A DNA stretch of 42,297 bases from Bacteroidota bacterium (GTDB lineage: Bacteria > Bacteroidota > Bacteroidia > Flavobacteriales_F > PHOS-HE28): contig JAFDZY010000041.1 in assembly GCA_018266685.1 (NCBI GenBank), forward strand, positions 1-42,297. Direction: 5' to 3'. Of this stretch, positions 15,274 to 24,735 are shown piece by piece (position 1 is the first letter of the stretch; the number at the start of each line of letters is the position of its first letter). The notes below the pieces were generated by a model, which saw only the letters and a program-made list of their open reading frames with translations, was not told the DNA's origin and searched no databases. The position numbers were made by a program, and so were the translations under genes.

Positions 15274-17717
15274 GCGCGCATTCCCATGATCATGCGGATT
15301 CAGGCAAACCTGACTCCTGCTGCGCCACGGCTCCCGCACCCGTGGAGCCGGCGAAGTCGTGTTGCTCGGGAGAACATGGCGGCGGAAAGACGAAAGTGAC
15401 CGATCCTGTCTGCGGCATGCAGGTGGACCCGGCCACGGCGGCGCACCATGTGACGCATTCCGGAACCGAGTATTACTTTTGCTCGGCCCGCTGCCGCGAA
15501 AAGTTCATCGCGGATCCCGCCAAATATCTGTCGCCAAAGCCCTCCGAAGCCGTGGCGACGCCCGCCGGCACCATCTACACCTGCCCGATGCATCCGGAAA
15601 TTCGCCAGGAAGGACCGGGCACCTGCCCGATCTGTGGCATGGCACTGGAACCGGAAATGCCGAGCCTGGAGGAGGACAATCCCGAGCTGCGCGACTTCAG
15701 CCACCGCTTCTGGTGGACGCTGCCCCTGACCATTATCGTGTTCGTGCTGGCGATGTTCGGGCAGCATTTTTCGGTGCTGTCGATGGGGACGCGCACCTGG
15801 CTCGAGTTCGCTCTTAGCGCGCCTGTAGTGCTGTGGGCGGGTTGGCCGTTCTTCGTGCGTTGCGTGCAATCGATTCGCAATCGCAGTCCGAACATGTGGA
15901 CCTTGATCGGCATCGGTGTGACCGCTGCATTTGGGTATAGCGTGGTCGCCACGGTGTTTCCGCAACTGTTCCCGGACTCGTTCCGTGAACATGGACGCGT
16001 TGGCGTGTATTTCGAGGCGGCCGCTGTCATCATCTCGTTGACGCTGCTCGGGCAATTGCTGGAACTGCGGGCGCGCTCGAAAACATCTGCGGCGATCAAG
16101 TCACTGCTTGGGCTTGCGCCAAAAACCGCGCGTCGCATCAACACCGACGGCAGTGAAGAAGATGTGCCTCTGGATCACGTCCATGTCGGCGATCGCCTGC
16201 GTGTGCGGCCCGGTGAAAAGGTGCCGGTGGACGGCATCGTGGTCGAGGGCCGCTCCAACATCGATGAGTCGATGCTCACCGGCGAGCCGATTCCAGTCGC
16301 GAAGGGAGCAGGCGACAAAGTGATCGGCGCCACACTCAATGGCACGGGAGCCCTATCAATTCGCGCGGAACAGGTCGGTTCGGCGACCGTGCTGTCGCAA
16401 ATCGTGCAGATGGTGGCGCAAGCACAACGCACGCGTGCGCCGATGCAACGCATGGCCGACAAGGTCGCGTTCTGGTTCGTGCTTGCCGTACTGAGCGTTG
16501 CGGTACTGACATTGTTTGTTTGGGGCCTGTTCGGCCCGGAACCCTCCTGGACGTATGGCGTTCTGAACGCCGTATCGGTACTGATCATTGCCTGTCCCTG
16601 TGCCCTGGGTCTTGCCACACCAATGTCGATCATGGTCGCCACCGGTCGAGCAGCACAGGCGGGCGTACTGTTTCGTGACGCCGAGGCGATCGAGAACCTG
16701 AGCAAGATCGATACGCTAATCGTCGACAAGACCGGTACGCTCACCGAAGGGCATCCGGCGTTCCGCGAAATCGTGATGGGCGAAGGTGACAACGAAGATC
16801 GTATCCTGCAACTCGCCGCAAGCCTGGAGCAGGGCAGCGAACACCCACTGGCGACAGCGATCGTCACCGAAGCCCGGCGCCGCAATCTGGCGCTGGCATC
16901 CACAGAGGATTTCGAGTCGGTGACCGGGAAAGGGGTTCGCGGTCGCGTGGACGGGCATGATTTGTTGTTCGGCAATGCGGCGTTGATGGAAGAAGCCCAT
17001 GGCGGAATCGATGCGCTGACCAACAAGGCCGATGCATTGCGCAAAGACGGGGCGACGGTGATGTTCCTTGCGATCGACGGCCGCGTCGCTGGCGCGATCG
17101 CTGTCGCAGACCCGATCAAGTCCACGGCATTGCCAACGCTCAACGAGTTGCGTGCGGCTGGTTTGCGCATCGTGATGGCCACTGGCGATAGCGCGGCGAC
17201 TGCGGCAGCAGTTGCACATGCTCTGGGCATCGATGAGGTCCATGGCGAGATGCGGCCTCAGGACAAGTCCGCACTGGTCCAGCGATTGAAATCCGAGGGG
17301 CGCAAGGTGGCAATGGCAGGCGATGGCATCAACGATGCACCCGCACTCGCTGCCGCTGATGTCGGAATCGCCATGGGAACAGGTACCGATGTCGCCATGT
17401 CGAGCGCCCAAGTGACTCTGGTCAAGGGGGATTTGCGGCGGATTCTGGCCGCCCGCGAAATCTCCGAGGCAACCGTGCGCAACATGAAGCAGAACCTTGG
17501 GTTCGCATTCCTCTACAACGCCATCGGAGTGCCGATCGCGGCCGGCATCCTGTATCCCGCCATCGGGCTATTGCTCAATCCAATGATTGCGGCGCTGGCA
17601 ATGAGCCTGAGTTCTGTTTCCGTGGTCGTCAACGCATTGCGCCTGCCGCGTGCCGCCAGCCACATCAACGCCAATTCCCGTGCACCCAAGCCTGCGCACG
17701 AGACCTCCTGTCACTAA
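15270..17717 (+). CDS. Cu(I)-exporting P-type ATPase with YHS and CPMHP metal-binding N-terminus
   Basis: A complete 815-residue P1B-1 ATPase. The N-terminus is His/Cys-rich ([19 protein letters not shown]), followed by a YHS domain (DPVCGM at 46-50, YYFCSARC) and a second short metal-binding domain (YTCPMHPEI ... [12 protein letters not shown], about 103-128), in place of classical CxxC HMA domains. Then come eight transmembrane segments, CPC at 442-444, phosphorylated D486 in DKTGT, the SEHP motif and [11 protein letters not shown] 15270 overlaps the cueR stop. It exports cytoplasmic Cu(I). It is a diverged paralogue of the partial ATPase at the left edge of the window. Its divergent N-terminus matches CopA/CopF ATPases of metal islands. 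Confidence 0.96.
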   Translation: MSAHSHDHADSGKPDSCCATAPAPVEPAKSCCSGEHGGGKTKVTDPVCGMQVDPATAAHHVTHSGTEYYFCSARCREKFIADPAKYLSPKPSEAVATPAGTIYTCPMHPEIRQEGPGTCPICGMALEPEMPSLEEDNPELRDFSHRFWWTLPLTIIVFVLAMFGQHFSVLSMGTRTWLEFALSAPVVLWAGWPFFVRCVQSIRNRSPNMWTLIGIGVTAAFGYSVVATVFPQLFPDSFREHGRVGVYFEAAAVIISLTLLGQLLELRARSKTSAAIKSLLGLAPKTARRINTDGSEEDVPLDHVHVGDRLRVRPGEKVPVDGIVVEGRSNIDESMLTGEPIPVAKGAGDKVIGATLNGTGALSIRAEQVGSATVLSQIVQMVAQAQRTRAPMQRMADKVAFWFVLAVLSVAVLTLFVWGLFGPEPSWTYGVLNAVSVLIIACPCALGLATPMSIMVATGRAAQAGVLFRDAEAIENLSKIDTLIVDKTGTLTEGHPAFREIVMGEGDNEDRILQLAASLEQGSEHPLATAIVTEARRRNLALASTEDFESVTGKGVRGRVDGHDLLFGNAALMEEAHGGIDALTNKADALRKDGATVMFLAIDGRVAGAIAVADPIKSTALPTLNELRAAGLRIVMATGDSAATAAAVAHALGIDEVHGEMRPQDKSALVQRLKSEGRKVAMAGDGINDAPALAAADVGIAMGTGTDVAMSSAQVTLVKGDLRRILAAREISEATVRNMKQNLGFAFLYNAIGVPIAAGILYPAIGLLLNPMIAALAMSLSSVSVVVNALRLPRAASHINANSRAPKPAHETSCH

Positions 17718-17749
17718 GGCTTGAATCGTCCATTTCCAAAGGAAACAGC

Positions 17750-18070
17750 ATGAAACGCACCGCCATGACCCTGCTGCCACTTGCCGTCTTCTTCGCCGCT
17801 CCGGTATTCGCCCAACAAGCCAGCCAACCGGCAATGGACATGGGGCATATGCACAAGATGGATGGCCACATGAATATGCAGGCCAAGTCCAAGACCGCAG
17901 CAAAGGGCGATGAATTCACCCAACTAGACATCAATAAAGATGGCTTCTTGTCCAAGACCGAATTGGCCAAGCATGCCTTGGCGCCACACTTCGACATGGT
18001 CGACGCCAATCATGACGGCAAGTTGTCGAAGGAAGAATTCGCCGCTGGTTTGAAGATGATCGGGAAATAA
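17750..18070 (+). CDS. Periplasmic EF-hand protein with Met/His-rich segment
   Basis: A 106-residue secreted protein: signal peptide ending near VFA-QQ (21), a Met/His-rich stretch (MDMGHMHKMDGHMNM, 29-43) and two EF-hand loops, D60-x-N62-x-D64-G-x-x-S ... E71 and D85-x-N87-x-D89-G ... E96. EF-hands bind Ca2+; the Met/His segment would suit copper. A good Shine-Dalgarno (AAAGGAAA) precedes it. It is the last gene of the cueR-ATPase operon, 32 bases after the ATPase, followed by a hairpin terminator. A periplasmic copper-buffering role is inference. Confidence 0.82.
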   Translation: MKRTAMTLLPLAVFFAAPVFAQQASQPAMDMGHMHKMDGHMNMQAKSKTAAKGDEFTQLDINKDGFLSKTELAKHALAPHFDMVDANHDGKLSKEEFAAGLKMIGK

Positions 18071-18102
18071 GCCCGCAATCAATTGTATACGAGGACTCTT
18101 GG

Positions 18103-18150
18103 GCTGGTGCCAAATCACTGGCACCGGCCCGATCTGTTCGATCGGGCGTT
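18103..18150 (+). terminator. Double hairpin terminator after the EF-hand gene
   Basis: Stem 1: GCTGGTGCCA / TGGCACCGGC (18103-18128, one G-T pair). Stem 2: CCCGATC-TGTTC-GATCGGG (18128-18146) followed by a short CGTTTAA. It lies 33 bases past the stop at 18070. Confidence 0.6.
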
Positions 18151-18429
18151 TAACGCAAGGGCCACGCCAAGGCTTCGATGGGTTTCAATCCGTGGCGCAA
18201 AGCGCGCCATGGTATCCCGGTGCGCCTGCAACTCGCTGTAGGGAAGGAAACGCAAGTCCATGTCGTTCACGCTCTGGAAGGCCGGGCGAGCGAATTGGGC
18301 GCGGGCATCTGCTTCGCGGCGATCTGGCGCCACCAGAAAGTATCGACTGGCAAGCCCCTCTGGAACGCCAAGCGCAAGATCCAGCATCCGCACGATGCCC
18401 GAGTAAATACTGGTGTCCGTGTTCGCTCG
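18115..18429 (-). pseudogene. 3' remnant of a restriction-nuclease-like gene
   Basis: The open frame begins after a stop at 18430-18432 and has no good start. It encodes TDTSIYSGIVRMLDL, then ASRYFLVAPDRREADARAQ, ARPAF and LRFLPYSELQAH, a run I associate with the C-terminal part of proteins that pair a (V/T)SIYSG segment with a VAPD-R motif and are annotated as restriction-endonuclease-like. The N-terminal half is missing, and the end reads through the neighbouring terminator hairpins, so the gene is broken at both sides. The family recall is moderate. It lies downstream of the PAP2 gene on the same strand, at the seam between the copper block and the pbr-like operon. Confidence 0.45.
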
Positions 18430-18542
18430 CTAACCCACCGTTGTTCTCAATTCTGTGAGCCGCGCATCTCATTTTGTCACGATCCGAGCCGTTGCCCATG
18501 CAGAGAACCCAAGGGAATCAGCCGTTCGTCGTTCAACGCGCA

Positions 18543-19103
18543 TCAACCGTTCAATAGACGAGCTCTTCGATGCTCGATGAAATGCATCACTCCCCAACCA
18601 CTCACCGTGATGAGCCCAGCTATCCCAAGGGCACCCATCATGTCACTGGGGTAATGCACCCCAAGATAGACGCGTGCCCATGCCATCGGTAACCCGAGCA
18701 ACGCGATCACGATCCCCCAAGGCCGCGTGCGACGATCGAGCAACAACATACCGGCGATGGTCCACTGCAACGTCAGGTGATTGCTTGGAAAGCTGCTCGT
18801 TGCGGCATGTGAGATCCAGGCCTGCCCGATATTTGCGATGAAGGGCCGCGGCCGGTCCCAAACGATACCGATCAACCCGTCCATAGCAAGGGCAATGATG
18901 GCGGCGATGATCGCCTGGCCTGCCGATGCACGCATCGACAGGCGTGGGAACGCGACCATTAGCCCAAGGAGGACTGCTGTCAGCACCAGTGGCCCATCCG
19001 CCAGAAGGCGTGCCACCACCAGCATGTCGGGTGGCGGCGGTGTAGCGGAATGGATGACGTGAAAGAGTTGAATGTCCCAGCTATTTGGGCTTGTGAACAT
19101 CAC
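18543..19103 (-). CDS. PAP2-family phosphatase, PbrB-like
   Basis: A 186-residue membrane phosphatase with the three PAP2 motifs: DRPRP (83-87), SFPSNH (104-109; Asn replaces the usual Gly) and ARVYLGVHYPSD (143-154, with R144, H150 and D154). About five transmembrane segments are visible. Family members dephosphorylate undecaprenyl pyrophosphate; in the Cupriavidus pbr system the homologous PbrB releases phosphate that traps Pb2+ in the periplasm. It starts 12 bases after the CDF gene, third in a minus-strand operon with a PbrT-like gene, which supports a lead-resistance role (inference). Confidence 0.85.
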   Translation of the reverse strand: MMFTSPNSWDIQLFHVIHSATPPPPDMLVVARLLADGPLVLTAVLLGLMVAFPRLSMRASAGQAIIAAIIALAMDGLIGIVWDRPRPFIANIGQAWISHAATSSFPSNHLTLQWTIAGMLLLDRRTRPWGIVIALLGLPMAWARVYLGVHYPSDMMGALGIAGLITVSGWGVMHFIEHRRARLLNG

Positions 19104-19115
19104 GACGGCTTGTTC

Positions 19116-19739
19116 TCAAGATTCTGTCGTCGGTACGAGTGCGTTTGCGCGTGCCTCTTTGGCCTCACGGAGAATCTCTAACGCTTCCTTGATGATGAAC
19201 AATGCAATGGCAGCACCGATGATGAGATCGGGGATTGGGCTATGCATCAAAAGAACGAGGACCCCTGACAGGATCACTGCCAGATTGGCGATGACATCAA
19301 CCCGGGTGAACAGCCATGTGGCGCGCAAATGCACCTCGCCCTGGCGGAAGCGGTCGAGCAGTCGCAACACCGTGGCATTGACGATGAGCGAGACGAAGGC
19401 GATCCCCATCATCCAGCTCCCTTCCGGGTGACTGCCCATGAGCCCACGCCATGCCACGCCGGCCACCACACTCAATCCCAAAATCAACAGAATTGCACCG
19501 CTCAGTGTTGCGGCGTTGGCTTTGAACATCGCGCTGCGGCGCCAGGCCGCTAGGGCAATGCCGTAGGCGCTTGCATCGGCCAGCATATCCAGCGAATCGG
19601 CGATGAGGCCCATCGATTGCGCGATGAGGCCCGCGATGGCACCGATTATGAACATCGCCGCATTCAGGGCGAGGGCGATGCGCAGGATGCGGCGCTCTGC
19701 TTCGTTGTTTGCTTCGGCGTGGCAGCCACAGTCGCTCAT
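19116..19739 (-). CDS. Cation diffusion facilitator, short form with altered metal site
   Basis: A 207-residue CDF-type transporter with six predicted transmembrane segments. It lacks the ~80-residue cytoplasmic C-terminal domain of full-length (~300 aa) CDFs. The N-terminus is Cys/His-bearing (SDCGCHAEA). In TM2 the usual D-x-x-H-x-x-x-D appears as D48-x-x-D51-x-x-x-D55; in TM5 the usual H-x-x-x-D appears as F144-x-x-x-D148. The site is thus all acidic with one ligand lost, pointing to a metal choice different from Zn2+-type CDFs. It lies 18 bases after the PbrT-like gene and 12 bases before the PAP2 gene, in one operon. Confidence 0.86.
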   Translation of the reverse strand: MSDCGCHAEANNEAERRILRIALALNAAMFIIGAIAGLIAQSMGLIADSLDMLADASAYGIALAAWRRSAMFKANAATLSGAILLILGLSVVAGVAWRGLMGSHPEGSWMMGIAFVSLIVNATVLRLLDRFRQGEVHLRATWLFTRVDVIANLAVILSGVLVLLMHSPIPDLIIGAAIALFIIKEALEILREAKEARANALVPTTES

Positions 19740-19757
19740 GTGCGATCGCTCTCTGTT

Positions 19758-21728
19758 TCAATCAGTGTCTGGAACCGGCGTAGATTGCGCCGGAGGTATT
19801 CGACCACGCAACGTATTGAACGTGAATCCCGCGGTCAGCGCCAGAACAACCACAAGCTGAGCCAACAACGTTTGCCAGGTCGGATAGATGCCCAGCAGTT
19901 CGATGTGCGGCACGGGCGCAACCGTTACCGGTATCCAGCCAGCCTCCTGCAGTGCCGCCACACCTTTGCCTGTCAGTACCACGGCGAGCACGGCAATCAG
20001 CGCGGAACTGGCTGAAAAGAACGTACCGATTGGCAGGCGTCTGCTGGTCCGAAGCAGGATCCAGGCGATCAACCCGAGAACGAGGGCGCCGGCAGCAATA
20101 CCGCCCAGCAGCCACGCCTCTTGCCCTTCGTTCCAAAGGGCGGCGTAAAACAGGATCGTCTCGAACACTTCCCGATAGACCGAAATGAACGCCAAGCCGA
20201 ACAGGAACCATGCCGAACGCTGATTGAGTGCGGCCGCCATCTTTTCCTTTAAGTAGGTCTGCCAGCGCCCGCCGATACTCTTCTGGTGCATCCACAGGCC
20301 GACGCTGAGCAGTACCGCTGCGGCGAACAAGGAGGACAGCCCCTCGGTCACTTCTCGCCCGGCACCACTGATGGAGATTGCATAGCTGGCGATTGCCCAG
20401 GTGATTCCACCGGCCACGAGGGCGAGCGTCCACCCGGCATGCACGTAACGCACGGCTTCGGGGCGATCGGCCTTGCGCAAGAACGCCAAGAGCGCGACGA
20501 CGACGAGGAGTGCTTCCAGACCTTCTCGAACCAGGATCGTGAATGCACCAAGGAATGTGGACGTGGGATCGCCAGCGGCATTGGCCGTGACGTCTTGTGC
20601 CTTCACCAGCAAGGCATCCACTTCACCCGCTTGCTGCGCCACCACGTGTGGCGACGCTTTGCTCGCCAATGCAGTGCGATAGGCGCCCATCGCGGTTTCG
20701 AGCTTGACGCGCAATGCACCATCGCGGGCATTGAGTTGCGGCTCGACCGGTTCGACGCCATCGAGATAGGCCGACAACGCCAACTGCGTCGCTTCGACGG
20801 AATCCCCAGCGCGGTAGGCCGCCAGGCTCGCGGCCAGACGTCCCCGTGCAAGCGGAATCCCCGTCAATGCCTGCTGCAGTGCCTCCGGATGGGAACGCAG
20901 ATAGCCAACGACGGCGCGTGCACGGTCATCTCCGAGTGCCGCGCTCAACTGGCCCACCCGGGTTTGGGACAGCTCCTTCAAGCCGGCAATTTGCGCACGC
21001 ACGGCTTGGTCGTGTTGCCAAGCCTCTGCGCCGGCTGTGACTTCCTGGGTGTATGCCAGTGTCCCCACGAAGTAGGCCAGCGCCCAACGGTCATCCGCCG
21101 TCAATTGTGAGGAGTAACTGACCATCGGCGTACCTTGCACACCTTGGCTGATCACTTCATAGAGGGACAGCGGGCTGCGTTGATCCGCGCGGGTTTGATC
21201 GGTGAAGTTCACGGGCCGCGGATTGAGCTGCAGCCCGGCGGGTCCGTCGCCATGCCCCGTAGGGCCGTGACACATGGCGCACTGGCTTTGATACAGCGTC
21301 GCACCACGCGCCAGATCGGGGGCATGGTCCGGCGCGGTGGGCACCGGATAGGCCTTCAGTAGACCATCGGCCAAGCCGTGGGCTTCCTGTGCCACCTGCA
21401 CGGGCGACGACTTGGCATCGACCGACTTGATGAGTTCATCCGCCTGGGACAACAGCTTCGCCGAGGCTGGCACAGGAGGAAGCGATCGGATTCGAGTGCG
21501 GGCAGTGGCCGCAAATTCGCGCATCTCGGCGTATTCGGAGGCGCTCTGCACCGCGCCATCCTTGACCGCGCCCGCGTAATCGGAGGCCAGATAGTCGAGC
21601 ATCTGCCAGGTCTGCGGCACGGTTGTACTGATGTTGTCGGCGTAGGCCGGCGGGCTTGCCAGCACCCACGCGACCAGTGCGATCAGGAGGCCGGGACGGG
21701 AAAAGGCGGGGATGAGACTCGTTATCAT
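19758..21728 (-). CDS. pbrT: PbrT-like FTR1-family metal permease fused to cytochrome c
   Basis: A 656-residue protein with a signal peptide (to about AYA30), a periplasmic cytochrome c-like domain with C150-A-M-C153-H154, a helical region, and a C-terminal FTR1 permease domain with the two acidic transport motifs R401-E-G-L-E405 and YREVFE, and about seven transmembrane segments. The cytochrome-FTR1 fusion matches PbrT of Cupriavidus, a Pb2+ uptake protein, and related iron permeases. Operon partners (CDF, PAP2 phosphatase) favour the lead interpretation; iron uptake cannot be excluded. It heads a three-gene minus-strand operon and is divergent from the czc-type operon. Confidence 0.82.
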   Translation of the reverse strand: MITSLIPAFSRPGLLIALVAWVLASPPAYADNISTTVPQTWQMLDYLASDYAGAVKDGAVQSASEYAEMREFAATARTRIRSLPPVPASAKLLSQADELIKSVDAKSSPVQVAQEAHGLADGLLKAYPVPTAPDHAPDLARGATLYQSQCAMCHGPTGHGDGPAGLQLNPRPVNFTDQTRADQRSPLSLYEVISQGVQGTPMVSYSSQLTADDRWALAYFVGTLAYTQEVTAGAEAWQHDQAVRAQIAGLKELSQTRVGQLSAALGDDRARAVVGYLRSHPEALQQALTGIPLARGRLAASLAAYRAGDSVEATQLALSAYLDGVEPVEPQLNARDGALRVKLETAMGAYRTALASKASPHVVAQQAGEVDALLVKAQDVTANAAGDPTSTFLGAFTILVREGLEALLVVVALLAFLRKADRPEAVRYVHAGWTLALVAGGITWAIASYAISISGAGREVTEGLSSLFAAAVLLSVGLWMHQKSIGGRWQTYLKEKMAAALNQRSAWFLFGLAFISVYREVFETILFYAALWNEGQEAWLLGGIAAGALVLGLIAWILLRTSRRLPIGTFFSASSALIAVLAVVLTGKGVAALQEAGWIPVTVAPVPHIELLGIYPTWQTLLAQLVVVLALTAGFTFNTLRGRIPPAQSTPVPDTD

Positions 21729-21851
21729 TTGCCAAGTTTAGCGAAGATCGGGCGTGGGCGCGTGGAGCCAGATCCAGGGGGAAGCAGCAGTTCAATGCCA
21801 GGCATGGTGAAATTTCATAACGCCAGGAACATCGTGTACCGTACCGGGGTG

Positions 21852-22223
21852 ATGCCGACCGCCTCCCACTCCGTGCTTGCCCGCCTGCGCTCGTCGGCGC
21901 GGTTGGCCGTGCTGGTGTTGCTGGTCTTCGCATTGCGAATCGGCTCGGTATCGGCCTGCGCGCAACAGGATTTCGCCGACCTCGGGTTTGGTGGCAACCC
22001 TCATGGGGTAATGGTCAAAGCCCCAACCGATCTCGATGTGGGCGGCAAGACCACCGTGTCCCATGGCGGAAGTTGCGCGGATTGTGGCTGCCACCATCCT
22101 GCAACCTTGCCCCCGATGATCTCCACGGCGCACGTCCAGATGCCGCAAGTGTTGCGTGTGGTGATCTCCGGCATTCCGCCCAGCACAGCCATACGCCAAG
22201 AACTGCGGCCACCGATCGCCTGA
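21852..22223 (+). CDS. Small exported Cys/His protein preceding the czc-type operon
   Basis: A 123-residue protein with an N-terminal hydrophobic segment (about 18-36, ending VSACA) and a metal-ligand cluster H71-G-G-S-C75-A-D-C78-G-C80-H-H82. I know no name for it; in position and style it resembles small CzcI- or CopL-type proteins that precede metal-efflux operons. Two other operons in this window (9359, 33150) also begin with such a protein. ATG 21852 is chosen because the frame open further upstream overlaps the divergent pbrT gene. No strong Shine-Dalgarno is seen. It is 58 bases upstream of the outer-membrane efflux gene. Confidence 0.68.
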   Translation: MPTASHSVLARLRSSARLAVLVLLVFALRIGSVSACAQQDFADLGFGGNPHGVMVKAPTDLDVGGKTTVSHGGSCADCGCHHPATLPPMISTAHVQMPQVLRVVISGIPPSTAIRQELRPPIA

Positions 22224-22281
22224 ACAACGTGTACTGACCTGGGCATTCGCCCGGGACCGACGTTATTCAGAGGATCTCAAC

Positions 22282-23568
22282 ATGGTTTTTCCGTGTACGC
22301 CGCGACGGCGATTCGTCGTCCGGCTGGCGCTCGCCATTGTGGCGGCAAATGTGTCATTCACGCCCGCGTTCGCGCAGGAACACCCCGCTACGGCACCGCT
22401 GGAATTGCGCCAGGCGCTGCGAGCAGCGTGGCAGCAGCACCCGACCTACCGGACCATCGAAGCGCAATTGACAGCCGCCACCGCGCGCCGCGATGCAGCC
22501 GCGCAGCCGCTCTACAACCCGCAACTCGACCTGTCCTACGACAAGGCGGGAACGGAGCGTACCCGAACCACAGGCATGAGCCTTACGCTAGACATACACG
22601 GCAAACGCGGTGCTCGCCGCTCGGCTGCGGATGCGCAGGTTGAGGCGGCAACTGCGGAAGCGCGGGTGCGTCGCCGCGATTTCGCCAGGCAATGGATCAG
22701 TGGCTGGTCCGATGTACAAACAACGGTCGCCCGCACGCGCATTGGCGAACATCGCCTTGCGGTGATGCAGCGGTTTTCGGAACTGGCGCAGAAGCAATTC
22801 GCTGTCGGTGACATTTCCGGCCTTGAGCGCGACCTCGCCCTGTTGGCACGCGATGAAGCCCAGGCCCAACAAAGCACGTTGATTATTGAGCAAGCCGAGG
22901 CACGGGCGCGTTTTGCAACGGTTGGCGGCACTGCCGATACCCCGGGGTTGGCCGGCCTCGCACGCGCGGCCGATTCGTTGCCGCCCGTTATCACAGCCGG
23001 TGGAGACCGGATCGAACGGCTCCCGGATTGGCAGGTCGCACAGGCAGTGGCACAGGCAGCGGAGCGTGAGGTCGCTGTCGCGCGACGCAATCGCTTTGCC
23101 GATCCGACGCTCGGTCTGCGCGGGGGACAAAAGGCGATCGGCAATCTCACCGATAACGTGATTGGTGTTTCGGTGAGCATTCCCTTGTACGTGCGCAATT
23201 CCTATCGCGCGGAAGTGGTTGCGGCGCAAGCGGAATCCGATGCGGCTTCTTCCAATGTGCAACGCGTGCGACTGGAACTGGAAGCCGATCGCAACCGTGC
23301 CATCGCCAGTTACACCGCGACACAAGCGGCCTGGCGGCAGTGGCGGAACAGTCGTGGAACCGATACCGATCGCCGCACGGCATTGCTGGAGCGCATGTGG
23401 CGCGAAGGTGAACTCTCCACGGTGGATTATCTGCAACAACTCAAGCAGACGCTCGATACCCAACTAGCGGGTGCCGAACTTGAAGCGCGCCTGTGGCGCA
23501 CCGGCACCGACTATCTCGCCGCCACCGGCCAGCTTGAAGCCTGGCTTGGACTGGAAGGCACACGATGA
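22282..23568 (+). CDS. czcC: CzcC-type outer-membrane efflux channel
   Basis: A 428-residue TolC-family protein forming the outer-membrane duct of a heavy-metal RND pump. It has a signal peptide ending near AFA-QE (31), then the two-repeat helical/OEP architecture: LELRQALRAAWQQHPTYRTIEAQL, YNPQLDLSY, and later VARRNRFADPTLGLRGG and VIGVSVSIPLYVRNSY. GAGG precedes ATG 22282. Its stop overlaps the start of the adaptor gene (ATGA). Metal specificity cannot be read from this subunit. Confidence 0.92.
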   Translation: MVFPCTPRRRFVVRLALAIVAANVSFTPAFAQEHPATAPLELRQALRAAWQQHPTYRTIEAQLTAATARRDAAAQPLYNPQLDLSYDKAGTERTRTTGMSLTLDIHGKRGARRSAADAQVEAATAEARVRRRDFARQWISGWSDVQTTVARTRIGEHRLAVMQRFSELAQKQFAVGDISGLERDLALLARDEAQAQQSTLIIEQAEARARFATVGGTADTPGLAGLARAADSLPPVITAGGDRIERLPDWQVAQAVAQAAEREVAVARRNRFADPTLGLRGGQKAIGNLTDNVIGVSVSIPLYVRNSYRAEVVAAQAESDAASSNVQRVRLELEADRNRAIASYTATQAAWRQWRNSRGTDTDRRTALLERMWREGELSTVDYLQQLKQTLDTQLAGAELEARLWRTGTDYLAATGQLEAWLGLEGTR

Positions 23569-24704
23569 GAACCCGTACGATGATCATGATTCGAACTCTG
23601 CGACAGCCTTTGACTGTCGCGCTGCTGTTGGCATTGACGGCCTGCGGTCGATCCAATCCGCCTGCCAGGGAAGTGGCAACAAAACCCGCCGAATCCGAAA
23701 GCAACACATCGGGGCTGAAAATGGATGCCGCCGCTCTGAAGGCGGCAGGGGTCGTGTTGCAAACGCTGCAGCCGGCATCCGTCAGTGAACAATTGCGCGC
23801 CCCCGGCGAAGTCGTCGACAACGCCTACAACGCCACATTGATCACACCGCGTGTTGTCGCGCTGGTAATCCGTCGTCACGCCAAATTGGGTGATGAAGTG
23901 CCCGCCGGCGCGGCGCTGGTGACGTTGTCCAGCGTCGAGGTGGCGAATGCACAAGCCGATTTGCGCGTGGCGCAACAGGAGTGGCAGCGCGTCTCTGCAC
24001 TCGGCCGCGAGGCGGTGTCCGGGCGACGCATCAACGAAGCCCGCGTCGCGCTGGATCGAGCGGCTGCCACGGCACGCGCCTATGGCTTGCCGGGCACGGC
24101 CCCGGGACGCGCCAATGGCGAATTCACCTTGACCGCGCCGCATGCCGGGCGCATCACCGAGGACGAATTCGTTGTCGGTGAACGCATCGAACCTGGCAAG
24201 CCGTTGTTCCGTCTGGTGAATGAGGCAGTGGTCTGGGTGGATGCGAAATTGCCGGCAGGCACCGTCTCGCGCATTGCACCCGGCAGTGCAGCGACGATCG
24301 TTTTCAATGGTCAGCGATTGAACGGCAAGGTGCAGCGTGCAGCGCATCGCACCTCGGATGCCACCCGCAATGCGATCGTGCGCGTGGAAGTGCCCAACCG
24401 TGGCGATCGCCTGCATGGAGGGGATTTCGTTGAAGTGTTCTTCGATGCCGGGGATGCCAACAACGCTGCGCAAAGTCAGCTCACGGTCCCCAACGATGCA
24501 TTCGTGCAATTGCAAGGCGACACAGTGGTGTTTCGCCGCACCGCAAGCGGCGCGATTGAACCGGTGCCCGTGCGGACCGGCGAGGTGATCGGCGATCGCA
24601 CTGTGGTTCGGGAAGGCCTCAAGGCCGGCGATGCCGTTGTTGTACAGGGTGCATTCGCCATCAAGGCACAGATGCTGAAATCGCAGTTGGGAGAGGCGGA
24701 ATGA
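23565..24704 (+). CDS. czcB: CzcB-type RND periplasmic adaptor lipoprotein
   Basis: A 379-residue membrane-fusion protein linking the RND pump to the outer-membrane channel. It has a lipoprotein signal with lipobox LTAC (C27). Adaptor elements follow: the N-terminal barrel start LRAPGEVVDN, a helical hairpin (VANAQADLRVAQQEWQRV), a lipoyl half-motif TLTAPHAGRITEDEFVVGE and C-terminal GEVIGDRTVVREGLKAGDAVVVQGAF. There is no extra His-rich metal-binding domain. ATGA overlap with the preceding channel gene; the pump gene follows after 31 bases. Confidence 0.93.
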   Translation: MRTRTMIMIRTLRQPLTVALLLALTACGRSNPPAREVATKPAESESNTSGLKMDAAALKAAGVVLQTLQPASVSEQLRAPGEVVDNAYNATLITPRVVALVIRRHAKLGDEVPAGAALVTLSSVEVANAQADLRVAQQEWQRVSALGREAVSGRRINEARVALDRAAATARAYGLPGTAPGRANGEFTLTAPHAGRITEDEFVVGERIEPGKPLFRLVNEAVVWVDAKLPAGTVSRIAPGSAATIVFNGQRLNGKVQRAAHRTSDATRNAIVRVEVPNRGDRLHGGDFVEVFFDAGDANNAAQSQLTVPNDAFVQLQGDTVVFRRTASGAIEPVPVRTGEVIGDRTVVREGLKAGDAVVVQGAFAIKAQMLKSQLGEAE

Positions 24705-24735
24705 TGCGCGCCGATCTCTATCCGGGAGGCGTGCC

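Noticed and set aside
18178..18654. Plus-strand frame of 158 codons across the nuclease remnant and PAP2 end
   Set aside because: No domain, overlaps better-supported minus-strand features.
21378..21851. Upstream extension of the small Cys/His gene frame into the pbrT-like gene
   Set aside because: The extension is antisense to the signal-peptide end and cytochrome region of the PbrT-like gene; the short version starting at 21852 has a proper hydrophobic N-terminus.
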